Shown one piece after another: positions 23,338 through 34,677 of a stretch of DNA of 64,000 nt. Below the pieces are notes generated by a model. That model saw only the letters and a list, made by a program, of their open reading frames with translations. It was not told the DNA's origin and searched no databases. The DNA comes from Hericium rajendrae (Eukaryota > Basidiomycota > Agaricomycetes > Russulales > Hericiaceae). Positions within the stretch are counted from its first letter, which is position 1, and each line of letters starts with the position of its first letter. The position numbers were made by a program, and so were the translations under genes. The stretch is from positions 4,656,501 to 4,720,500 of the forward strand of contig CM065879.1 in the NCBI GenBank assembly GCA_033439255.1, given 5' to 3'.

Positions 23338-24154
23338 TGTGGATGGGGATGGCTTTTGGCGATGTCTTGTGAGTGGACTTACCGGGGTTGAGCATATGGA
23401 CGCTCAGGCAATTCTATAAAGAAGATGACTGCGAGAAAAGCCCATTGCATCGATCACGACCTCTGGCTTTTCGAGAAGATTGGTGGGTGCATTCTCCTAC
23501 TAGTGCTTCGTATGAGCAACAGCCTACATATACGTGAAGTACAACTGATCAAGGGTCGTCCTCTTGCTTATCTGTGAAGACATCAGTGCTGCGCGACGAA
23601 GGTCAGAGACCACGCACCAGATCCATCAAAAGTCCGGAGACGAGCGGAAGCCCTTCCAAGTCCTTACTCAAATCAAACCTAACATCTCCAAAGCACACCT
23701 CTCCTCCCGACTCCCTGGACCTATGAACGAAGAATAACCACTGTTCGCCCGTCGTGATCCAGCTACGCAAGACAGGGACGGTATGACAGCTCGGCGTGAA
23801 CACGATCGCGAGCGTGGCAGTGGGTATAGAAACCGTACCTATGCTGTTCGCAGAACGATGCTACGGCGACGGTGGCCTGGGGAATGGTGGCTGTGATATC
23901 AATTGTCGTTCTTGGCTTGGACGATGCACGGCGTCGGTGAGGACAGTGCATCATCGGAGACCCGTGCACCGACAGCGAAAACGGGCGTCTTCCGGGGGTA
24001 TCCCGCATTCAAACCTGTTGGACATGGATCATACAGATGCCAAGGAGCTTACCGGAGTAGTTCACGGGGACCTCTGCCAAACGATCCATTTGAGATGGCG
24101 ACGAGACAGGAAAGGAAGCCAGCAAGACGACAATCGCACCATGCTGTTCCTAAC
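23338..24154. other. Intergenic, no gene assigned
   Basis: A minus-strand frame at 23603-23803 coding for HTVPVLRSWITTGEQWLFFV... has protein-like composition and might be the 3' end of a decayed gene. I could not extend it or name it. Confidence 0.35.
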
Positions 24155-24396
24155 AACGGCCCGGGACGCCGGCAACACACCTGGCGTCCCATTCCAGCTG
24201 CTTTCTCCCAGTCCGCGCCTTCTTATGCAGCACGTCGCACCCCGCGGGGCGGCCCAATCCCAAGCACATCGCGCACTCTGCCCCAGCGATCGCACGCGCG
24301 AGACTCTTGGATACCACGGTACGACGCAGCCCCGACCCGTCACCATCGCGCCAGCAGCGTCACCTCTGACTCTGACAGGCTCGCACGCACGCCGTC

Positions 24397-25256
24397 ATGA
24401 GCTCCACGTCCCCGTCCGCGCCCATGACCGCCTTTACCCCGCCCCCGCTCAGCAGCGCCGCGCCCGACCCCACGAGCACCACCACCGCCACCGACGCTGC
24501 GGCCACCTCGGCCGCGACGGGCCCCACCGCAGGCTCGTCCTCGCTCTACCGTGTGTCCCTCCCCCCTTCCCTTTCCCTTTCCCTCTCCCACTCACCCCCG
24601 TACAGTGTACACCTTCCTAGGTACGTCTCGTCTGCCCATGGCGACTCACGAAAGTGCGCGCTGATGCGCGTGCGCAGCGACGCTGCTGCTCCTGCTGGGC
24701 ATCTCGGCCCTCATCATCTTCCGCGGCATCGTCATCCGGCGCCGGCGGGCGCGCATGGCCATTCCAGGAGGGACGTGGGCGCCTGACCTCACATGCGGGC
24801 TTGGGCTGGGGCTTGGGGAGAAGCCGCGGATGCATGAGGTGTGGTTGCGGGCAGAGGTGGAGGGGAGGTGGGCGGATATGGAGGTAGGTGTGTTTGGTGT
24901 TTGGTGGGTTTGTGCACGGCTGATTGGGGTAGCCGGTCGCGGGGAGCGTGGAGAGGCAGGTGAAGTCAAAGGATAAACCGAAGCCGCCGACGCCGACGCT
25001 GATACCGCATGCCTTCCACTTCGTCCCGCTCTCGTTTGTGCATGGGCCGCGTATACCCCCGTCATCGCCGCCAGCTACGAAAGACACCGATACAGATGCG
25101 CATGTGGATAGCAAAGACGCGCTTGCGCGGGGCGCAGATGCGTGCGTCGCGCTGCTCGTCGCGATGCCGCGTCCGCAGCCCGTCGGAGAAAAGAAGGGCG
25201 ACGAGGAGGGGCTGCCTCTGCTCGAGATTGGAGTCGTGAGGGTGAGGGTGTCATGA
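24397..25256 (+). CDS. Gene B, right copy: single-pass membrane protein of unknown function
   Basis: Exons: 24397-24550, a 15-nt exon 24606-24620, 24678-24883 and 24933-25256, all in phase. The protein has a Ser/Thr/Ala/Pro-rich N-terminal tail of about 50 residues, a transmembrane helix beginning YTFLATLLLLLGISALI, a basic anchor RRRRARM, then GTWAPD, EKPRMHEVWLRAEVEGRW and a Lys/Pro-rich linker before HAFHFVPLSFVHGPRI. It ends IGVVRVRVS. Without an N-terminal signal peptide, the tail is probably outside or luminal and the basic side cytoplasmic (positive-inside rule). It is the paralogue of 4735-5597 and equally intact. The function is unknown. Confidence 0.8.
24606..24620 (+). other. 15-nt microexon of gene B
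   Basis: TGTACACCTTCCTAG lies between two GT-AG introns (24551-24605 and 24621-24677) and supplies the YTFL residues at the start of the membrane helix. The same 15 bases and both splice sites are present in the left copy near 5382-5396. Confidence 0.7.
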
Positions 25257-25850
25257 GCTATGTTGTACGTTATCACCGACGTTTTGTAGGCTTTCGTGGT
25301 GTGGTGTGGCATACCTATATACCTGCTTTCGCATTGGATATCGTGCTATTTATTGAAGGCGGAGGCAGATCGTACGCGCGCAAATCACAGCAAAGTCAAG
25401 ATTTCAATCCTGGGATATATGGGACACCAGAGGTGTATAAGTGCATATGGGGAGTACAAAGCGACAATGCTGCGACCTAATACGGGAGCTACTACGCTAG
25501 ACTACAGTCCGAGCTGAGAGACGAGACGAGAAAGAAAAAAAAAGAGAACAGAGAGCTATCTACATCGTACAGTACGGATACGGGGGTTGATTGTCGGGGG
25601 CAGAGAGGATGGAGAGTGATTGGGAGGTGTCGAAGTGATGGTGCCAGTGGGCCTCGAGAGCGGGACCGCGTCCGTGGACCAGTCCAGCCCGCCGGCGAAG
25701 CGCAGAAGCGGTGGCCACCCGCTTCTGCGCGCCGCCAGCGCTGGCGTTCCCCTCTCCTCTCCTCTCCTCTCCACTGGCCAGGTAAGTGAATATGTACACA
25801 GGTGCGTGGCAGTTGAGTCGGTGTTCATGGGTCCTGCGGGCGTTGGGGCA
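25257..25850. other. Intergenic region between convergent genes B and A (right arm)
   Basis: Counterpart of 4090-4734, with the same pyrimidine/purine-biased tract (GAGACGAGACGAG near 25515) inverted. No gene seen. Confidence 0.55.
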
Positions 25851-28800
25851 TCAGCGGCCGCTCTTCCCGCCCTTTTTCCAGTCCTTTTTCCAGCCCTCCT
25901 CCGCCGCCTTCGCAGCCGCGGCCTTCGGACCCAGGACGTCCAACCAGAAGCGGTCGAGCTCATCCTCCTCCTCCTTCTTCGGGCCCGGGAGCTTTCGCCA
26001 CAATTTCTTGTAGCCCAGCATCGCTGCCCGCGCCAGCTCCGCCTCCCGCACCTCATCCGGCCCGTCGTGCTCGAACCACTGGAGCACGAAGTCCGGCAGC
26101 GCGAGTTCCCCGAGGTAGCGCTCGCGCACGATGCCCAGCGACTGCGTGCGGAGCTGGAGTGGGGTGTCCGGCAGCGCGGGTCGCGCGCGGTAGCGCTCCA
26201 GCGACTGCGCTCGGCGGTCCCCGGCAGCCTCGTCGATCTCCAGCGTCGGGTGCGGGCAGATCTCCTCCCGCGTCGGGCATGGGCGAATTTCCTCTCGCGT
26301 CTGTCGTGGGCGAATGCTCCTGCGTCGGTCGTGGGCAGATCTCCTGCATCGGGTGTGAGCAGATCTCCGCCCACGTCGGGCGCGCACGGTTCCGTCGCTT
26401 CGCCGCCGCCTCGACGCCATGTACCACCCGCGCCGCCGCATCGCGCTCAAACCACTCGAGCACGGAGTCCGGCAGCGCGCGCGCCTCGAGATAACGCTCC
26501 TGCACGGGGCCCAGCGACTGCGTGCGGTCCTGCGGTCTGCCCACGCGAGGGAGCGTCGGGAGGGCTGGGGCTGCGTGTACGTGTCCAGCTGTCGGGTCCA
26601 CTCCGCCAAGACGTCCGCGATCGGGCGCGGGATCGCGTACACGGGCTCTGGCTGCAGCATCCGCGTCGCGGATGCACGACAGGCCTGCGTGCGGGGCGCC
26701 GCCCGCGCGGCGCTTCTCGATCTTGAACGTCACCAGCGGCGGCGTGGGCGTGCGGACGCGACGGCGGTGTCTCCTCGACCTCGAACGTTACCAGCGGCGG
26801 CGTGGACGTGCAGAATCCTCGACGGGCCCGCCATCGCGTCGCACGTTTCGCGCTGCTTGCATCTCCAGAAGACGTGCCTGCTCGCGGCCAGTGCGTGCAA
26901 AAGCTGCCGCTTCTCCTCTGCCTTCGATGTGGGATACAGGGCCGCGTTCTTGTCTAGTGCGGCGTCGATGTCGGTGGGGGTTGGGGGCGGGGGCGGGGGC
27001 GGGGGCGGGGTGCGGGCTTTGCCCTTGCCTTTGTCCTTCGTGTCGGAGGTGGGCGTGGCATCGTCGTTGGCGGGGGTGGGCGTGGCGTCGGCATCGTCGC
27101 CGGCGGAGGCAGATGGAGATGGAGGGGCAGGAGAGCTCCTGCGCATCACGGCGTGAAAGAATCGGACGGGCTCTGCAGGTGGAAAAGGCGTGATCGGCGT
27201 GGCAGGCTCAGGAGCGACAATGGGCGCAGGCGCGGCGACTGGTTCGGGTACGACAACAGACTCGGGCGCGACGACAGCCTCGGGCGCTACAACAACCTCA
27301 GGCGTAGTGACGACCTCAGCGCCGCTGGGCTCTGCAGAGGGCGCGTTCGGGACGGGGCTGGTGTCCCACATGGATCGCTTTTCGGCCTTCGGCTGGTACC
27401 CAAACAGGATGTCCATAGCGCGCGCGGGATCAGGAAGCGCATGGCGCTTGCCATTGTCCGGCATGGGCGCGGCATCGTTGGCGGGCGGCGGGGGGGTGGG
27501 TGATGGGTTCGGGTGCGGCGACGGGTGCAGATGCGACGACGATCTCCGGTGCGACGACAGGCTCAGGCGCGACGACGGACTGGGGTACGGCGACTGGCTC
27601 GGGCGAGGGCGCGCCGCTGCGGTATGCCGCAGAGGACGCGTCCGGGATGGGGCTGTCGTCATAAATGGATCGCTGTGAGCACTGGGGTTCCAGTCGTGTA
27701 GCACGGCCGCGTCGACGATTCGGACAGCTGGCGCGGGGCGTCGTCGGGCGCGTTAGTCGAGGGCGCCAGCTCTGCGTGCTGCACGGCGGGCGCGGGGATT
27801 GGTATCGCGGGGCGTGGATGGAGGCCCAGATGCCACCGGCAGCGAGGCTCATCGTGGGCGACGTCTGCAAGCGTACCGGTCAGATAAGTATACCCTCTGC
27901 GGCGGGATAGAAAGACTTACGTCGTCCATGGCCTTCTCGTCGTCCGCAGGCATATCTGCAGCTCCCAGCTGCGCGTCCTGGACGGCGGGCGAGGACCCTC
28001 TACAATGCCTTCAGCTGGTACCGGTGAGTCTTCCACCGGAACTCCAACGTCTTTCACCTGCGTGCGCGATTCGGATCAGCGCACATCTCTACCGGGACAA
28101 GAGTACTCACCTCGTCAGAAGAGCCCTGGGCACGCTTTGTCTCGGCGCGCTTACGCGCCACGTCCTCCCATGCGCCGCCAGGGCCCCAGATCAACGCCAT
28201 GGCGTTAGCCCAGAGCAACGCCATGGTGCGCTGCGCCTCGTCCTCGTCCTCGTCCTCCGAGGTGGGCGGCGTGCTGGTGCGCGCGGGCGTGTTGAGGGAT
28301 GTATCGGCGCTGGACGGGCTGCTGCTGGTGCTGGCATCCTCGTTTGCATCGGTCGTGCGGTCCTGGTGGTCCTGAACGTCAGCGATGGTGGCCGCGTCTC
28401 TGATTGCTGGGTCGGCATCGACGCCGAGGTAGAGGAACTGCTCGTCGTCGTCCTCGGCCGCGTCGGTTATGGTAGGAGCCTCAATGGGTGGAGACGCAGA
28501 CTTCGGCACAGGTGCGGGACTTCTCGGCGGTTGTAGAGTCGTTTGCGGGGACAGCCGGGGCAGAGATGGTAGCGGGCTTGTCGTCCACAGCTGGCGTGGA
28601 GTCGAGCGCCGCGGCGGTATCCTTTGCGACGGCATCGTTGTCAAGAGAGAGGGTCGGGATAACGATGTCAGACTTGGCGTCGGTGACTGGGTTGCGGACA
28701 ACTTTCTGCTATCAAACTCGGTGAGTACGACGTCCTGGGCAGTTGCATGGGACAGACTTACATCGTTCTTGACTTCCTGCTCAGACTTGTTGGTGTTCAC

Positions 28801-29707
28801 CACCGGGTTCGTGACTGGCGTTGCGTCCTGAGCGTAGGCGATGGAAGGTGAGTTCCAGAGCTGTGGCAATAAAGAAAACACTCACGTTTGACGAATAAAC
28901 CTGGTCCACGAACTGCTTGGTCTCTGATTTGGGTGCGAGTTCGAGTTTGAAGTACTTCGGGACGTCATCGTTCTTCGGGACGCCATCGTTCTTCGGGACG
29001 TCATCGTTCTTTGAGACGCTCATTGTTTTCGGGACATCATCGTTCTACATGCGAAAGTCAGTGTGGCCCACCTCGAACAAGTCTAAACTCACAGATGTGG
29101 TGCCCGGTTCATCCGACTGCGTTGCCTCTGATGATGCGCTGATGATCTTCTGCATAACCTCCGACGAGGTGCTGACGATCTTCTGCACGACTTCCAGCTG
29201 CCTGATCGCCGGGTCAATCGCGACGCTCAACACGAGCGCGCATACGAGCGCGGCGACCATCCACGGCGGCGCGGCCTCGGCTTCGAACTCTGGGAGCTCG
29301 TGCGGGCCGTCTACGCCTTTAACCGGGAGGGGAACGCGTCCCGCCACAGGCTTGTCCGCGAGCAGCGTGGACGCGAATTGCATGGGGTTGAGGAAGCGGA
29401 AGACGGTAGTGGGCGCGAGATTGGGCCGGGGGATGATCAGCTTGAACGGTGCGTAGATGCTGAGGCCGAGTTTCTCGGGACTGTAGACGTTGAGGCTGGT
29501 GACCGGGGCGGGACCGTAAGGACCGGGGGCGGGGGCAGGGACGGGAAACTGGACGATGCCACAGGCGATCCAGATCACAGCATGGATGTACTTGTCCAGG
29601 AGGTTGGGGATAATTTGGACAGTTTCAGTCGGGTAGGTGTAGAGGCCTGCGAAGAGGCTTGTGATGGTGCCGAGGGCGATGCACACGAGAGGGCTGAGAA
29701 TCAGCAT
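25851..29707 (-). pseudogene. Gene A, right copy: membrane-anchored repeat protein, frame disrupted
   Basis: Starts MLILSPLVCIALGTI at 29707. This copy shows the whole N-terminus: membrane segments at about residues 2-25, 44-62 and 150-166, then helical QLEVVQKIVSTSSEV repeats, five NDDVPK-like hexapeptides, an acidic Ser/Thr-rich part, the Pro/Val/Glu-rich repeats, MDILFGYQPKAEK, and the QSLG...VLEWFE modules with a Lys/Gly-rich end at 25851. Relative to the left copy it has a one-base insertion near 28525, lacks the ~0.5-kb KP-rich insert, and changes frame several more times within 25.9-26.8 kb. The longest frames still code for family-like sequence, so decay is recent or the repeats tolerate shifts. 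Function unknown. Confidence 0.6.
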
Positions 29708-30241
29708 GGTGACTCTGCCCTGGGTGGGTTAGTGGGGACTGGGTGCTCAGTGGATGGGTGCTCTGGTAAAGGTTTGTGAAGGATGTGGGGACCCGTCCAC
29801 CCATTGTCCCTCCATATATAAGGGTCCTCGAGATCAAAGCGTACAAGATGGCCATAGCAGCAGTGCCTTGACCGCACACAACGAGGTGTGGCTGGCGGGG
29901 ACTCGGAAGTCAAAGCGTTGCTGGGCGCCTGCCCGATCGGGGGCGCACCAGCGCGTCGGGACCACGTGGGCTGGGCCTCAGCCACGGTCCCACGAATACA
30001 AGGATCGCGCTTTGACGCGTCCGCGCGTCGCAACGACGCTTTGTCTTTCTGATGCTATGCTATTGTTTTTATACGTATACACAGATCCATCGCCAGAAGC
30101 TGATTAGGGGCTGATGCGTATCACAGAACGATGCTGCACTATCGCGTAGATACCGGCACTCCGCGGAGCACGGTGCTCGAGCTTGGGCCAGGCGTACGCA
30201 ACAACGTATTCCGCAACAATTACAGACATCTACATCGTCCA
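29708..30241. promoter_or_regulatory. Upstream region of gene A (right), with TATA-like site
   Basis: On the minus strand CTTATATATGG (about 29811-29821) lies roughly 105 bp before the ATG at 29707. The remaining sequence up to the MFS relic has no recognisable gene. Confidence 0.4.
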
Positions 30242-32488
30242 TCACGCTGCCCTTGCGATCGCTACGCCGCTCCCAGCCCGGTGACTCATCCCTCGGATCC
30301 GCTCGCCGTACTTCCAGAAGAGATAGGGTCTGCATCGGGAACTTAGCGCGCGCGGGACGGGAAGAGAGGGAACGTACACGGGTGCAGCGAGCAAAGCGAT
30401 GCCTGCGAGGAGCGTGTCGCCGCCGCCGTAGCCAAGCGCAGCGAAGAGCGCGGGCGCGAAGAGTGGGAAGCCAAAGCCCGCGAGGCAGCGCAGGAACGTC
30501 GTCGCCGCGAGCGCTGGATCCAGATTGGCGCTGAGCAGAAGCTACAACAAAGCAAGGGTGTACGCACCGGAGGCTGCATATAGCGAGAAGGCATCGATCA
30601 TGTATGTCTGCATGCTCAGCATGTTGAACTTCACGCCTGCGCCAACGAGTGCGATGCCCTTCAGCCAGTCAAATCAAACCTCGAACGGGAATGCATGGGT
30701 CGTCAAAAGACGGCGCACGATATCGGGTACGAGCCAGAACACGCGGTTCTGCGCGCTCCAGCCCGTGATGAGCAGGCCTGCCGGGAGCAACACCGTCCCA
30801 GGGTACATCGTCGCTAGCCAAAGCCCGTCCGTTTAGTCTCAATGCACATCACGAGCACGAACTAGACGCACGCAGCCGGACCTCAGGCTTCCCAATTCCG
30901 CCGTTCTTCGCGCTGAGCTTTGCATACAGCTGGTCCATCATGCGCGCGCCGAGCTGCGTAGCGGCGAACAGCCCCCGCCGAGCGCGACGTAGTGCAGCCC
31001 CGAGATGCCGAGCGACTCGTGGTACGTCTTCTGGAAGATGGCCGGGAGCGTCGTGATGAAGACTAACTCAGGCACGGTAAGGAAGCGCGAAGCGAGTGGG
31101 GAGGCAAAGCGGCGCACGATAGAGCAGGCCGTACACGAAGGCCATGTAGACGCCGAACAGTTGGACGATGGGCTCCGTGATGAACAGTTCGAGCGGGCGG
31201 ATCAGTGCGCGCGCGAGGATCGTGCGCCAGCTGATGAAGGATATTCGTCGGATCAGCACAAGGGAGAGAAGATGGACGGGACGCACTGTCGGTTATCTTC
31301 TTCGAAGATGGTGCGTATAGTTATACGAGCGCGGTCTTCTGGGCTCATCTCGTCCCGGATGCGCGCGGCTTTGTTCTCCAATAGGACAGGCGGGTATTCT
31401 GTAGAAACCAAGATGAATTCACGCGACACATCCCAGCCTGAACGACCACCCACTTTCCCTCAGAAATAGCATCCCCGCGACCTGCACAAACGCGTCCGCC
31501 ATGCATGTCGGGTAGAACTAGCCTCACGCCCGCACAGCATCAGTTCACGAGCGCACAAACGTAGATGAGCACGCACCACCCAGCGCCAGGTCGACTTCTC
31601 CCCGATCCACGCGCCGACGACGGGTCCGATGACGGGTCCGAGCAGCGGCGCGAGCGTGTACAGCGCCAGCGCCTGCCCGCGGTCCTTCGTCTCGAACATG
31701 TCGCCGATGACGCCGCCCGAGACCTATACGCCATCTTCGTCAAACCTAATTGAGGATGTAGGAGAGGTGAAGGGCCCACGGAGAGCGGCGCGGAGCCGCC
31801 GAGGCCGGCGAGGAAGCGGAAGACGAGGAGCTGTACGGTGTTTTGCGCGAAGCCGCAGCCGAGGTTCCATGCTAGTGCAGTGTAAGTCTGCGATGAGCGC
31901 GATGGAGGGGAAGGGCGGACTTCGAAACCAGAGGTTCGCGAGCTGCAGGACGCGCGAGCGGCCAAAGATCTCGCTGAGGCGGGCTGAGGATGAGCGGGCC
32001 TATGGCTGTAAAACAGTGAGCAAGACGCTGTATCTGCAGGTCGGAAAGGATAGCGCACCGAAGGCGCAGACGAACACGGACGTGGTCATGGCATGACCAC
32101 CGTGCTCGTGATCCCGAACTCGCTCGCAACCTGTCCGGACGCGGGGGCGATCATCGACGAAACGACGGCGAGATGAAGTGAATGCGGAGACGATGGCGAC
32201 GGCTGCCCATTTCGTGCGGAAGGGCCAGCTGGGGGTGTCAGTGAAGGTATGGTGGAAGCTGGACGCTTACTTTCTTGGGTTGGCGGGGTCGTCGGGGCCT
32301 TCCCAGTCTACGATCTGGACGTCTCCGTCGACCTTTTGCTTCCCTTCTCGGAAGCCGGTGGGAGGAGGTCTTGGTCTGGAATGGGATTCTCCGGAGATAT
32401 CTCCTGCCTCCAAGTCCTTCGTTCTGCGATCCGGAGCATCGAGCGTGCCCTCGCTTGTGCGACTAGCCTTCTCATCAGAGATCAACAT
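30242..32488 (-). pseudogene. MFS drug:H+ antiporter-like transporter, decayed
   Basis: A 12-helix major-facilitator protein of the DHA1 multidrug/polyamine type. From 32488 it reads an acidic N-terminal tail, then DWEGPDDPANPR, MTTSVFVCAF, FRFLAGLGGSAPLSV, the family motif ALYTLAPLLGPVIGPVVGAWI, YPPVLLENKA, FITEPIVQLFGVYMAFVYG, GLLITGWSAQN and a final FWKYGERIRGMSHR. Many introns are recognisable. At least four small indels break the frame: two roughly compensating ones between 32090 and 32165, one near 31985, and one in a G-run near 30968. Neighbouring genes are clean, so true pseudogenisation is more likely than poor sequence. Transport of drugs or toxins out of the cell would have been the original role. 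Confidence 0.75.
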
Positions 32489-33848
32489 GAGCAGAAGGTG
32501 CCGAGGAAGGAATAGAGGGATATGAGATCTCGGACGTGCGTCACAATTTATACTAGGTCTCAGTCCATCCGACACGCGAAACGGATGGAGCATCAAGGCC
32601 GGAGAGCCCTGCTCGAAGGCGGTTGGTCCAGCATGGCGTCGATGGACAACGCGTTAGTCAATACTCTGCTTGTCAAGACCTCAGTATGAAGGGAATAACG
32701 ACGCGTGCTGGTGTTCCGACAGACGGCCTGGCAGAAGGCCATTCGGGACTTCCGGACGTCGTCGAGCGTACACTTCCCTTGACATGAGCCAGATGACTCA
32801 TCACAGTACTGGCGGGTAACAAAAGGCGAGCACGACTGGACCTTTCCGTCGATCCAACGTCGGAGAGCCTCCAACCCGCTGAAAGACAGTTTGTGGAAGG
32901 ACCGCTGTGGAAATTGAATCCAACACGACGGGCGAGCGTGAGACGGAGGCAAAACCGGAAGCTTGGATCGTTGATCGTGCTAGTTACAACGTATGATATA
33001 CTTCCGTTCTTCCTTCCGTTCTTCGACCGTTGTGAACGGAGAACATGAATAGGGGCTCGGAGACGCCCTGCCACGGTTTGCGGTGGAAAGACGGCTTCGA
33101 AGCCGCGTTCCTAAGACATGAAGTCGACGATGCAGCCTGTGCTTCGAGCGATCATTAATAGTGGAAGAGAATGGAAAAAGAAGCCCGCCATGATGGCGAG
33201 CGCGAACGCACTGATTGACAGGATAGGATGGGATGTCGATCATGGCGTCGATCAGACCTCTCACTCCAGTCAAATATCGTCCACGGATGCTCGAAACGGC
33301 TGGTTCGGAGATTAAGAACCTGGACGGTAAGCAGACTTTCGACTCAAGGAGCAGAACAGCATAAAATACGTAGCACTGAAGTCTGAGACCCCTAGCTACC
33401 ACTCGGCACACGTGTCGTTCCACGAGTTGTTGGGCGCTATGATGATAATTGAGAGCTTGAATCGTTGTGTGCCAGAAAAGACGATGATGAGCAAGTGCGT
33501 CCTAGCCTGACGACGGAAAACAAGAGGAGGAAGGAAGGAAGGGAATACAACGACCTTCAAATGCAATTGGCGACAGCAGCAGCTTAAACTTTGGCGCTGG
33601 CATCAATTTGCAATTCCCGCATGTTGGCTAGGCGCCAGCGTCGCCCCGATCCAGAGATCCTCCAATTGTCCAACACGACGCTCGCAACGGTGCGGACGGC
33701 CATGTGCTTGGATATATCCTGTTGTCTATCAGCTCGTTCGGCGTATACGTTGCGTATACAAGGTTGTATCAATGCTACGCTTCAAGGCTTGAGGATCCGG
33801 ACAAATTATGCGCTATCGGTGAATAGCATCAGGACTTTGGTCATATAC
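32489..33848. other. Intergenic, no gene assigned
   Basis: A 147-codon minus-strand frame (32980-33423) and others show no family features. Nothing else was found. Confidence 0.4.
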
Positions 33849-34075
33849 TGGCCCTGACCGCCCTGACGGCTCTAGGACTCAGATCAGAATCTTTCCAAAA
33901 ATTTGCTAGAACTTGATGTCTGTGATAATGGTCAAAATTATGTGCTCAGAACTGATGATCTGACGGCCCTGGAGATGAGGATTTGAGCCACCCTGACCGT
34001 GCTTTGGGCATAGACTGAACACTGAACACTGAATCGATGGCCGTCCTGCCAGTAATATGGTAACATATCAGATCG
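33849..34075 (+). mobile_element. MITE-like repeat, diverged copy
   Basis: Begins TGGCCCTGACCGCCCTGACGGC and runs through CTTGATGTCTGTGATAATGG, CCCTGGAGATGAG, ACCCTGACC and GCTTTGGGCATAGA to a GTAATATGGTAAC end. The same blocks occur in the same order on the minus strand of 41245-41532. No coding capacity. The far end is degraded, so the boundary is approximate. Confidence 0.65.
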
Positions 34076-34436
34076 TACCTCTGATCAGACCACGATGGCC
34101 GCCAGTAAGTACATATCAGATCGTACAGCCTCGTGCGGCTTCAGCTGCAGGTTATTGACCTTCCTCTCTTCTCTTCCAATGCACAATTAGTCAAGCCTTC
34201 TGATGACCCTATCACGTCACCACCTCCCGAGTCGCGATATTCCCTATGCACGAAATGCGCCGCCTGGTCAGGCCCCATCGTCGTTCCACGCGGCAGCATC
34301 AATGGATAATTCGAGGATTTCGAGAAATTTGGATGAACCAGTGAGAGATCATGAAAATGGAGTGAAAAAAATCAGACCCTTTGGAATTGATACGAACACT
34401 GCCAGTATGATCAAAATACGGGATGTTCGAGGTCGA

Positions 34437-34445
34437 GGTCGAGGT
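34437..34445 (+). repeat. Target-site duplication, left (GGTCGAGGT)
   Basis: GGTCGAGGT directly precedes the left terminal inverted repeat and recurs directly after the right one at 58012-58020. Because the target is a short GGTCGA tandem repeat, the true duplication could be 9 bp or only 3 bp (GGT). Confidence 0.7.
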
Positions 34446-34677
34446 CAGGCTCCTGCCCATCCGTCGCTTCAGGGTAAGGGCCTAAATCCGAGGGCGGGGG
34501 GAGGGATAATAGGGGGACGCGACGTGTATATTGGTGTGCGAACATGTAGCTACATTAGGACTTATATTCAAACTCAATGAAACTCAGCCCTTCCTCCTTG
34601 AACTTAAATCGCCCTTACCCTTCAGCGACGGCTGGAGGAAAACATTTACAAACATTCAGCCACCCGAGTCCACGGAC
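34446..34677 (+). repeat. Left terminal inverted repeat (~232 bp)
   Basis: Matches the reverse complement of 57773-58011 at about nine of ten bases, with a few small indels. Within it CCGTCGCTTCAGGGTAAGGGC (outer part, near 34460) and GCCCTTACCCTTCAGCGACGG (inner part, near 34610) are inverted relative to each other, so a single end can fold into a stem of about 20 bp. Confidence 0.88.

Larger units (their letters stand above)
24155..29167 (-). repeat. Right arm of large inverted duplication
   Basis: Reverse-complement match to 1-5925, containing gene B (plus) and the body of gene A (minus). The match certainly reaches the base paired with position 1 of the window and probably continues further, but the left partner is outside the window. 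Confidence 0.88.

Noticed and set aside
1-29167. Inverted arms as terminal repeats of one giant transposon
   Set aside because: The arms contain complete intron-bearing genes, differ by many indels, and no target duplication could be seen (the left end is outside the window).
34203-34580. 125-codon frame crossing into the left terminal repeat
   Set aside because: It runs across the transposon boundary and has no protein features; likely chance.
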